Assembly: GCA_033782935.1 (NCBI GenBank)
Contig: JAWQEG010000283.1
Coordinates: forward strand, 1,736,001 to 1,800,000
Length of the DNA stretch: 64,000 bases
From: Petrolisthes cinctipes
Taxonomy: Eukaryota > Arthropoda > Malacostraca > Decapoda > Porcellanidae
Direction of reading: 5' to 3'
A program made the translations under genes and the position numbers. Numbering within the stretch: position 1 is the first letter of the stretch; the number at the start of each line of letters is the position of its first letter. Below are positions 25,238 to 36,140 of the stretch, one piece after another. The notes beneath the pieces were generated by a model, which saw only the letters and a list, made by a program, of their open reading frames with translations, made no database searches and was not told where the DNA came from.

Positions 25238-28200
25238 GTCCCAGAAGCGATCTGTACATGCCTACTCCGTGTTAGAGTATTTTCAAAATACAGGCCAAAA
25301 ACATACTGAAAATCGATCTTTTAGATGCCCAAAAGTCGATATGTGCATGCATCTTCTGTACCCGTTTATATCTCAAATTCTGGCCCTAAACACCCGAAAA
25401 TTCGATATTTTGGGGTCCCAGAAGCAATCTGTACATACCTACTCCGTGTTAGAGTATTTTCAAAATTCAGGCCTAAAACATGCTGAAAATCGATATTTTT
25501 GGTGCCCAAAGTCAATATGTGCATGCATCTCCTGTACCCGTTTATATCTCACATTCTGGCCCTAAACACCCGAAAATTCGATATTTTGGGGTCCCAGAAG
25601 CGATCTGTACATGCCTACTCCGTGTTAGAGTATTTTCAAAATTCAGGCCTAAAACATGCTGAAAATCGATATTTTTGGTGCCCAAAGTCAATATGTGCAT
25701 GAATCTTCTGTACCCGTTTATATCTCAAATTCAGGCTCAAAACACCCGAAAATTCAATATTTTGGGGTCCCAGAAGCAATCTGTACATGCCTACACAGTG
25801 CTAGAATATTTTCAAAATATAGGCTAAAAACATGCTAGAAATCGACATTTTAGGTGCCAAAAAATCGATATCTCAAATTCAGTCCCAAAACACCCGAAAA
25901 TTCGATATTAAGAGGTCCCAGAAGGTATCTGTACATGCCTACTCCGTGTTAGAGTATTTTCAAAATACAGGCCAAAAACATACTGAAAATCGATCTTTTA
26001 GGTGCACAAAAGTCGATATGTGCATGCATCTTCTGTACCCGTTTATATCTCAAATTCTGGCCCTAAACACCCGAAAATTCGATATTTTGGGGTCCCACAA
26101 GCGATCTGTACATGCCTACTCCGTGTTAGAGTATTTTCAAAATTCAGGCCCAAAACATGCTGAAAATCGATATTTTTGGTGCCCAAAGTCAATATGTGCA
26201 TGTATCTTCTGTACCCGTTTATATCTCAAATTCAGGCTCAAAACACCCGAAAATTCAATATTTTGGGGTCCGAGAAGCAATCTGTACAGTGCTAGAATAT
26301 TTTCAAAATATAGGCTAAAAACATGCTAAAAATCGATCTTTTAGGTGCCAAAAAGTCGATATCTCAAATTCAGTCCCAAAACACCCGAAAATTCGATATT
26401 TAGGGGTCCCAGAAGCGATCTGTACATGCCTACACCGTGTTAGAGTATTTTCAAAATACATGCTCAAAACATACTGAAAATCGATCTTTTAGGTGCACAA
26501 AAGTCGATATGTGCATACATCTTCAGTACCCGTTTATATCTCAAATTCTGGCCCTAAACACACGAAAATTCGATATTTTGGGGTCCGAGAAGCATTCTGT
26601 ACAGTGCTAGAATATTTTCAAAATATAGGCTAAAAACATGCTAAAAATCGAGCTTTTAGGTGCCAAAAAGTCGATATCTCAAATTCAGTCCCAAAACACC
26701 CGAAAATTCGATATTTAGGGGTCCCAGAAGCGATGTGTACATGCCTAGGCACTCTGTGTTAGAGTATTTTCAAAATACATGCTCAAAACATACTGAAAAT
26801 CGATCTTTTAGGTGCCCAAAAGTCGATATGTGCATGCATCTTCAGTACCCGTTTATATCTCAAATTCAGGCTCAAAACACCCGAAAATTCAATATTTTGG
26901 GGTCCCAGAAGCAATCTGTACATGCCTACACAGTGCTAGAATATTTTCAAAATATAGGCTAAAAACATGCTAAAAATCGACATTTTAGGTGCCAAAAAAT
27001 CGATATCCCAAATTCAGTCTCAAAACACCCGAAAATTCGATATTTAGAGGTCCCAGAAGGTATCTGTACATGCCTACTCCGTGTTAGAGTATTTTCAAAA
27101 TACAGGCCAAAAACATACTGAAAATCGATCTTTTAGGTGCCCAAAAGTCGATATGTGCATGCATCTTCTGTACCCGTTTATATCTCAAATTCTGGCCCTA
27201 AACACCCGAAAATTCGATATTTTGGGGTCCCAGAAGCGATCTGTACATGCCTACTCCGTGTTAGAGTATTTTCAAAATTCAGGCCCAAAACATGCTGAAA
27301 ATCGATATTTTTGGTGCCCAAAGTCAATATGTGCATGTATCTTCTGTACGTGTTTATATCTCAAATTGAAGCTCAAAACACCCGAAAATTCAATATTTTG
27401 GGGTCCCAGAAGCAATCTGTACATGCCTACTCAGTGCTAGAATATTTTCAAAATATAGGCTAAAAACATGCTAAAAATCGATCTTTTAGGTGCCAAAAAG
27501 TCGATATCTCAAATTCAGTCACAAAACACCCGAAAATTCGATATTTAGGGGTCCCAGAAGCGATCTGTACATGCCTACTCCGTGTTAGAGTATTTTCAAA
27601 ATACATGCTCAAAACATACTGAAAATCGATCTTTCAGGTGCACAAAAGTCGATATGTGCATGAATCTTCAGTACCCGTTTATATCTCAAATTCAGGCTCA
27701 AAACACCCGAAAATACAATATTTTGGGGTCCCAGAAGCAATCTGTACATGCCTACTCAGTGTTAGAGTATTTTCAAAATACAGGCCCAAAACATGCTGAA
27801 AATCGATATTTTAGATGCCCAAAGTCAATATGTGCATGTATCTTCTGTACCCGTTTATATCTCAAATTGAGGCTCAAAACACCCGAAAATTCAATATTTT
27901 GGGGTCCCAGAAGCAATCTGTACATGCCTACACAGTGCTAGAATATTTTCAAAATATAGACTAAAAACATGCTAAAAATCGACATTTTAGGTGCCAAAAA
28001 ATCGATATCTCAAATTCAGTCCCAAAACACCCGAAAATTCGATATTTAGAGGTCCCAGAAGGTATCTGTACATGCCTACTCCGTGTTAGAGTATTTTCAA
28101 AGTACAGGCCAAAAACATACTGAAAATCGATCTTTTAGGTGCCCAAAAGTCGATATGTGCATGCATCTTCTGTACCCGTTTATATCTCAAATTCTGGCCT

Positions 28201-31200
28201 TAAACACCCGAAAATTCGATATTTTGGGGTCCCAGAAGCGATCTGTACATGCCTACTCCGTGTTAGAGTATTTTCAAAATACATGCTCAAAACATACTGA
28301 AAATTGATCTTTTAGGTGCACAAAAGTCGATATGTGCATGCATCTTCAGTACCCGTTTATATCTCAAATTCAGGCTCAAAACACCCGAAAATTCAATATT
28401 TTGGGGGCCCAGAAGCGATCTGTACATGCCTACTCCGTGTTAGAGTATTTTCAAAATATAGGCTAAAAACATGCTGAAAATCGACATTTTAGGTGCCAAA
28501 AAATCGATATCTCAAATTCAGTCCCAAAACACACGAAAATTCGATATTTAGAGGTCCCAGAAGGTATCTGTACATGCCTACTCCGTGTTAGAGTATTTTC
28601 AAAATACAGGCCAAAAACATACTGAAAATCGATATTTTAGATGCCCAAAGTCAATATGTGCATGTATCTTCTGTACCCATTTATATCTCAAATTCAGGCT
28701 CAATACACCCGAAAATTCAATATTTTGGGGTCCCAGAAGCAATCTGTACATGCCTACACAGTGCTAGAACATTTTCAAAATATAGGCTAAAAACATGCTA
28801 AAAATCGACATTTTAGGTGCCAAAAAATCGATATCTCAAATTCAGTCCCAAAACACCCGAAAATTCGATATTTAGAGGTCCCAGAAGGTATCTGTACATG
28901 CCTACTCCGTGTTAGAGTATTTTCAAAATACAGGCCAAAAACATACTGAAAATCGATCTTTTAGGTGCCCAAAAGTCGATATGTGCATGCATCTTCTGTA
29001 CCCGTTTATATCTCAAATTCTGGCCCTAAACACCCGAAAATTCGATATTTTCGGGTCCCAGAAGCGATCTGTACATGCATACTCCGTGTTAGAGTATTTT
29101 CAAAATTCAGGCCCAAAACATGCTGAAAATCGATATTTTTGGTGCCCAATGTCAATATGTGCATGTATCTTCTGTACCCGTTTATATCTCAAATTCAGGC
29201 TCAAAACACCCGAAAATTCAATATTTTGGGGTCCCAGAAGCAATCTGTACAGTGCTAGAATATTTTCAAAATATAGGCTAAAAACATGCTAAAAATCGAT
29301 CTTTTAGGTGCCAAAAAGTCGATATCTCAAATTCAGTCCCAAAACACCCGAAAATTCGATATTTAGGGGTCCCAGAAGCGATCTGTACATGCCTACTCCG
29401 TGTTAGAGTATTTTCAAAATACATGCTCAAAACATACTGAAAATCGATCTTTTAGGTGCACAAAAGTCGATATGTGCATGCATCTTCAGTACCCGTTTAT
29501 ATCTCAAATTCAGGCTCAAAACACCCGAAAATTTAATATTTTGGGGTCCCAGAAGCAATCTGTACATGCCTTAACAGTGCTAGAATATTTTCAAAATATA
29601 GGCTAAAAACATGCTGAAAATCGAGATTTTAGGTGCCAAAAAATCGATATCTCAAATTCAGTCCCAAAACACCCAAAAATTCGATATTTAGAGGTCCCAG
29701 AAGGTATCTGTACATGCCTACTCCGTGTTAGAGTATTTTCAAAATACAGGCCAAAAACATACTGAAAATCTATCTTTTAGGTGCCCAAAAGTCGATATGT
29801 GCATGCATCATCTGTACCCGTTTATATGTCAAATTCTGGCCCTAAACACCCGAAATTTCGATATTTTGGGGTCCCAGAAGCGATCTGTACATGCCTACTC
29901 AGTGCTAGAATATTTTCAAAATATAGGCTAAAAACATGCTAAAAATCGATCTTTTAGGTGCCAAAAAGTCGATATCTCAAATTCAGTCCCAAAACACCCG
30001 AAAATTCGATATTTAGGGGTCCCAGAAGCGATCTGTACATGCCTACTCCATGTTAGAGTATTTTCAAAATAAATGCTCAAAACATACTGAAAATCGATCT
30101 TTTAGGTGCACAAAAGTCGATATGTGCATGCATCTTCAGTACCCGTTTATATCTCAAATTCAGGCTCAAAACACCCGAGAATTCAATATTTTGGGGTCCC
30201 AGAAGCAATCTGTACATGCCTACTCAGTGTTAGAGTATTTTCAAAATACAGGCCCAAAACATGCTGAAAATCGATATTTTAGATGCCCAAAGTCAATATG
30301 TGCATGTATCTTCTGTACCCGTTTATATCTCAAATTCAGGCTCAAAACACCCGAAAATTCAATATTTTGGGGTCCCAGAAGCAATCTGTACATGCCTACA
30401 CAGTGCTAGAATATTTTCAAAATATAGGCTAAAATCATGCTAAAAATCGACATTTTAGGTGCCAAAAAATCGATATCTCAAATTCAGTCCCAAAACACCC
30501 GAATATTCGATATTTAGAGGTCCCAGAAGGTATTTGTACATGCCTACTCCGTGTTAGAGTATTTTCAAAATACAAGCCAAAAACATACTGAAAATCGATC
30601 TTTTAGGTGCCCAAAAGTCGATATGTGCATGCATCATCTGTACCCGTTTATATCTCAAATTCTGGCCCTAAACACCCGAAAATTCGATATTTTGGGGTCC
30701 CAGAAGCGATCTGTACATGCCTACTCAGTGTTAGAGTATTTTCAAAATTCAGGCCCAAAACATGCTGAAAATCGATATTTTAGATGCCCAAAGTCAATAT
30801 GTGCATGTATCTTCTGTACCCGTTTATATCTCAAATTCAGGCTCAAAACACCCGAAAATTCAATATTTTGGGGTCCCAGAAGCAATCTGTACAGTGCTAG
30901 AATTTTTTCAAAATATAGGCTAAAAACATGCTAAAAATCGATCTTTTAGGTGCCAAAAAGTCGATATCTCAAATTCAGTCCCAAAACACCCGAAAATTCG
31001 ATATTTAGGGGTCCCAGAAGCGATCTGTACATGCCTACTCCGTGTTAGAGTATTTTCAAATTACATGCTCAAAACATACTGAAAATCGATCTTTTAGGTG
31101 CACAAAAGTCGATATGTGCATGCATCTTCAGTACCCGTTTATATCTCAAATTCAGGCTCAAAACACCCGAAAATTCGATATTTTGGGGTCCCTGAAGCGA

Positions 31201-31688
31201 TCTGTACATGCCTACACCGTGTTAGAGTATTTTCAAAATTCAGGCCCAAAACATGCTGAAAATCGATATTTTTGGTGCCCAAAGTCAATATGTGCATGTA
31301 TCTTCTGTACCCGTTTATATCTCAAATTCAGGCTCAAAACAACCGAAAATTCAATATTTTGGGGTCCCAGAAGCAATCTGTACATGCCTACTCAGTGCTA
31401 GAATATTTTCAAAATATAGGCTAAAAACATGCTAAAAATCGATCTTTTAGGTGCCAAAAAGTCGATATCTCAAATTCAGTCCCAAAACACCCGAAAATTC
31501 GATATTTAGGGGTCCCAGAAGGTATCTGTACATGCCTACTCCGTGTTAGAGTATTTTCAAAATACATGCTCAAAACATACTGAAAATCGATCTTTTAGGT
31601 GCACAAAAGTCGATATATGCATGCATCTTCAGTACCCGTTTATATCTCAAATTCTGGCCCTAAACACCCGAAAATTCGATATTTTGGG

Positions 31689-31850
31689 GTCCCAGAAGCG
31701 ATCTGTACATGCCTACTCCGTGTTAGAGTATTTTCAAAATTCAGGCCCAAAACATGCTGAAAATCGATATTTTTGGTGCCCAAAGTATCTTCTGCACCCG
31801 TTTATATCTCAAATTCAGGCTCAAAACACCCGAAAATTCAATATTTTGGG
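31689..31850. repeat. B1 monomer with 14-bp deletion (162 bp)
   Basis: CCCAAAGTATCTTCTGCACCC near 31780 lacks 14 bp of normal B1 between two GT dinucleotides, and also has TGCACCC for the usual TGTACCC. The same combination occurs at 33660, 42408 and 44379 only, once in each 1971-bp unit, so it marks that lineage. Confidence 0.88.
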
Positions 31851-33334
31851 GTCCCAGAAGCAATCTGTACAGTGCTAGAATATTTTTTAAAATAAAGGCT
31901 AAAAACATGCTAAAAATCGATCTTTTAGGTGCCAAAAAGTCGATATCTCAAATTCAGTCCCAAAACACCCGAAAATTCGATATTTAGGGGTCCCAGAAGC
32001 GATCTGTACATGCCTACTCCGTGTTAGAGTATTTTCAAAATACATGCTCAAAACATACTGAAAATCGATCTTTTAGGTGCACAAAAGTCGATATGTGCAT
32101 GCATCTTCAGTACCCGTTTATATCTCAAATTCAGGCTCAAAACACCCGAAAATTCAATATTTTGAGGTCCCAGAAGCGATCTGTACATGCCTACAAAGTG
32201 TTAGAGTATTTTCAAAATACAGGCCCAAAACATGCTGAAAATCGATATTTTAGATGCCCAAAGTCAATATGTGCATGTATCTTCTGTACCCGTTTATATC
32301 TCAAATTGAGGCTCAAAACACCCGAAAATTCAATATTTTGGGGTCCCAGAAGCAATCTGTACATGCCTACACAGTGCTAGAATATTTTCAAAATATAGGC
32401 TAAAAACATGTTAAAAATCGACATTTTAGGTGCCAAAAAATCGATATCTCAAATTCAGTCCCAAAACACCCGAATATTCGATATTTAGAGGTCCCAGAAG
32501 GTATCTGTACATGCCTACTCCGTGTTAGAGTATTTTCAAAATACAAGCCAAAAACATACTGAAAATCGATCTTTTAGGTGCCCAAAAGTCGATATGTGCA
32601 TGCATCATCTGTACCCGTTTATATCTCAAATTCTGGCCCTAAACACCCGAAAATTCGATATTTTGGGGTCCCAGAAGCGATCTGTACATGCCTACTCAGT
32701 GTTAGAGTATTTTCAAAATTCAGGCCCAAAACATGCTGAAAATCGATATTTTAGATGCCCAAAGTCAATATGTGCATGTATCTTCTGTACCCGTTTATAT
32801 CTCAAATTCAGGCTCAAAACACCCGAAAATTCAATATTTTGGGGTCCCAGAAGCAATCTGTACAGTGCTAGAATTTTTTCAAAATATAGGCTAAAAACAT
32901 GCTAAAAATCGATCTTTTAGGTGCCAAAAAGTCGATATCTCAAATTCAGTCCCAAAACACCCGAAAATTCGATATTTAGGGGTCCCAGAAGCGATCTGTA
33001 CATGCCTACTCCGTGTTAGAGTATTTTCAAATTACATGCTCAAAACATACTGAAAATCGATCTTTTAGGTGCACAAAAGTCGATATGTGCATGCATCTTC
33101 AGTACCCGTTTATATCTCAAATTCAGGCTCAAAACACCCGAAAATTCGATATTTTGGGGTCCCTGAAGCGATCTGTACATGCCTACTCCGTGTTAGAGTA
33201 TTTTCAAAATTCAGGCCCAAAACATGCTGAAAATCGATATTTTTGGTGCCCAAAGTCAATATGTGCATGTATCTTCTGTACCCGTTTATATCTCAAATTC
33301 AGGCTCAAAACAACCGAAAATTCAATATTTTGGG

Positions 33335-33482
33335 GTCCCAGAAGCAATCTGTACATGCCTACTCAGTGCTAGAATATTTTCAAAATATAGGCTAAAAACA
33401 TGCTAAAAATCGATCTTTTAGGTGCCAAAAAGTCGATATCTCAAATTCAGTCCCAAAACACCCGAAAATTCGATATTTAGGG
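33335..33482 (+). repeat. Type example of monomer class C' (148 bp)
   Basis: C' has the 29-bp gap of C but keeps CTACTCAGTGCTAG at the front and ATCGATCTTTTAGGTGCC with AAAAAGTCGATATC in the middle. It ends in TTTAGGGG like D. It is effectively D before the 10-bp loss, and it replaces D after B1 in trimers of 501 bp, for example at 22282, 27403 and 31364. Confidence 0.87.
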
Positions 33483-34136
33483 GTCCCAGAAGGTATCTGT
33501 ACATGCCTACTCCGTGTTAGAGTATTTTCAAAATACATGCTCAAAACATACTGAAAATCGATCTTTTAGGTGCACAAAAGTCGATATATGCATGCATCTT
33601 CAGTACCCGTTTATATCTCAAATTCTGGCCCTAAACACCCGAAAATTTGATATTTTGGGGTCCCAGAAGCGATCTGTACATGCCTACTCCGTGTTAGAGT
33701 ATTTTCAAAATTCAGGCCCAAAACATGCTGAAAATCGATATTTTTCGTGCCCAAAGTATCTTCTGCACCCGTTTATATCTCAAATTCAGGCTCAAAACAC
33801 CCGAAAATTCAATATTTTGGGGTCCCAGAAGCAATCTGTACAGTGCTAGAATATTTTTAAAATAAAGTCTAAAAACATGCTAAAAATCGATCTTTTAGGT
33901 GCCAAAAAGTCGATATCTCAAATTCAGTCCCAAAACACCCGAAAATTCGATATTTAGGGGTCCCAGAAGCGATCTGTACATGCCTACTCCGTGTTAGAGT
34001 ATTTTCAAAATACATGCTCAAAACATACTGAAAATCGATCTTTTAGGTGCACAAAAGTCGATATGTGCATGCATCTTCAGTACCCGTTTATATCTCAAAT
34101 TCAGGCTCAAAACACCCGAAAATTCAATATTTTGGG

Positions 34137-34312
34137 GTCCCAGAAGCAATCTGTACATGCCTACTCAGTGTTAGAGTATTTTCAAAATACAGGCCCAAAA
34201 CATGCTGAAAATCGATATTTTAGATGCCCAAAGTCAATATGTGCATGTATCTTCTGTACCCGTTTATATCTCAAATTCAGGCTCAAAACACCCGAAAATT
34301 CAATATTTTGGG
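34137..34312 (+). repeat. Type example of monomer class B2 (176 bp)
   Basis: Class B2 resembles B1 but starts AGAAGCAATCTG, has CTCAGTGTTAGAG, ACAGGCCCAAAACATGCTG and ATCGATATTTTAGATGCCC. It follows A2 and precedes C in the A2-B2-C trimer. Sub-variants include GTGTTAAAGTATT with ATACTGGCCC between about 3.2 and 12.7 kb, and GATGACCAAAGTC with GCATATATC at 53948, 56579 and 62356. Confidence 0.92.
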
Positions 34313-34460
34313 GTCCCAGAAGCAATCTGTACATGCCTACACAGTGCTAGAATATTTTCAAAATATAGGCTAAAAACATGCTAAAAATCGACATTTTAGG
34401 TGCCAAAAAATCGATATCTCAAATTCAGTCCCAAAACACCCGAAAATCCGATATTTAGAG

Positions 34461-36140
34461 GTCCCAGAAGGTATCTGTACATGCCTACTCCGTGTTAGAG
34501 TATTTTCAAAATACAGGCCAAAAACATACTGAAAATCGATCTCTTAGGTGCCCAAAAGTCGATATGTGCATGCATCTTCTGTACCCGTTTATATCTCAAA
34601 TTCTGGCCTTAAACACCCGAAAATTCGATATTTTGGGGTCCCAGAAGCGATCTGTACATGCCTACTCAGTGTTAGAGTATTTTCAAAATACAGGCCCAAA
34701 ACATATTGAAAATCGATCTTTTAGGTGCACAAAAGTCGATAAGTGCATGTATCTTCTGTACCCGTTTATATCTCAAATTCAGGCTCAAAACACCCGAAAA
34801 TTCAATATTTTGGGGTCCCAGAAGCAATCTGTACATGCCTACACAGTGCTAGAATATTTTCAAAATATAGGCTAAAAACATGCTAAAAATCGACATTTTA
34901 GGTGCCAAAAAATCGATATCTCAAATTCAGTCCCAAAACACCCGAAAATTCGATATTTAGAGGTCCCAGAAGGTATCTGTACATGCCTACTCCGTGTTAG
35001 AGTATTATCAAAATACAAGCCAAAAACATACTGAAAATCGATCTTTTAGGTGCCCAAAAGTCGATATGTGCATGCATCTTCTGTACCCGTTTATATCTCA
35101 AATTCTGGCCCTAAACACCCGAAAATTCGATATTTTGGGGTCCCAGAAGCGATCTGATTATGCCTACTCCGTGTTAGAGTATTTTCAAAATACATGCTCA
35201 AAACATACTGAAAATCGATCGTTTAGGTGCCCAAAGTCAATATGTGCATGTATCTTCTGTACCCGTTTATATCTCAAATTCAGGCTCAAAACACCCGAAA
35301 ATTCAATATTTTGGGGTCCCAGAAGCGATCTGTACATGCCTACTCAGTGTTAGAGTATTTTCAAAATACAGGCCCAAAACATGCTGAAAATCGATATTTT
35401 AGATGCCCAAAGTCAATATGTGCATGTATCTTCTGTACCCGTTTATATCTCAAATTCAGGCTCAAAACACCCGAAAATTCAATATTTTGGGGTCCCAGAA
35501 GCAATCTGTACATGCCTACACAGTGCTAGAATATTTTCAAAATATAGGCTAAAAACATGCTAAAAATCGACATTTTAGGTGCCAAAAAATCGATATCTCA
35601 AATTCAGTCCCAAAACACCCGAAAATTCGATATTTATAGGACCCAGAAGGTATCTGTACATGCCTACTCCGTGTTAGAGTATTATCAAAATACAAGCCAA
35701 AAACATACTGAAAATCGATCTTTTAGGTGCCCAAAAGTCGATATGTGCATGCATCTTCTGTACCCGTTTATATCTCAAATTCTGGCCCTAAACACCCGAA
35801 AATTCGATATTTTGGGGTTCCAGAAGCGATCTGAACATGCCTACTCCGTGTTAGAGTATTTTCAAAATACATGCTCAAAAAATACTGAAAATCGATCGTT
35901 TAGGTGCCCAAAGTCAATATGTGCATGTATCTTCTGTACCCGTTTATATCTCAAATTCAGGCTCAAAACACCCGAAAATTCAATATTTTGGGGTCCCAGA
36001 AGCGATCTGTACATGCCTACTCAGTGTTAGAGTATTTTCAAAATACAGGCCCAAAACATGCTGAAAATCGATATTTTAGATGCCAAAAAATCGATATCTC
36101 AAATTCAGTCCCAAAACACCCGAATATTCGATATTTAAAG
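34461..36140. repeat. 1179-bp unit and partial repeat at the right of copy 1
   Basis: Order: A1, B2/A chimera, C, A1, A2/B chimera, B2, C (34461-35639, 1179 bp), then A1, A2/B chimera and a fused B2/C monomer at 35993. The B2/A chimera at 34638 is 177 bp with ACATATTGAAAATC and CGATAAGTGCATG. The A2/B chimeras carry ATCGATCGTTTAGG. The fused monomer at 35993 starts as B2 and switches to C after TTTTAGATGCC near 36083. Confidence 0.86.

Larger units (their letters stand above)
19126..26267. repeat. Block closest to canonical six-monomer order
   Basis: Between 20937 and 23281 the order is A1-B1-D, A2-B2-C, A1-B1-C', A2-B2-C, A1-B1, the clearest run of alternating 491/501-bp trimers. From 23597 to 26091 A1 and B1 dominate, with C or C' between. 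Local features are a B1/A1 chimera at 19303 and another at 25415, an 8-bp deletion in B1 at 20306, GCATGAATCTTC in B1 at 23597, 24098 and 25591, and TTCGATATTAAGAGG at 23913 and 25907. No unique sequence is present. Confidence 0.85.
30520..34460. repeat. Two tandem 1971-bp twelve-monomer units in copy 1
   Basis: Units start at 30520 and 32491 (1971 and 1970 bp). Each is A1, B2, D, A2, B1, C', A2/A1 chimera, B1 with 14-bp deletion, D, A2, B2, C. Shared private marks include ATACAAGCC, GCATCATCTG, GAATTTTTTC, CAAATTACATGC, GGTCCCTGAAGCG and AAAACAACCG. Unit 2 alone has TTTTTCGTGCCC near 33743 where unit 1 has TTTTTGGTGCCC. The second unit's final A2-B2-C (33960-34460) has consensus TTTTGGGGTCC and CTCAGTGTTAGAG, where the first has TTTTGAGGTCC and CTACAAAGTG. 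Confidence 0.91.

Noticed and set aside
25832..26329. Longest open reading frame (165 codons) as a possible gene
   Set aside because: It lies wholly inside satellite monomers. Similar frames occur in more than one phase, and the 176-, 148- and 138-bp monomers shift or stop them. There is no start context, domain or unique sequence. All other open frames in the window were rejected for the same reason.
26745..26760. CCTAGGCACTCTG as a possible insertion-site scar
   Set aside because: The extra GGCA is 4 bp and is copied with the 10.7-kb block (37472). It is a simple small insertion with no sign of an excised element.
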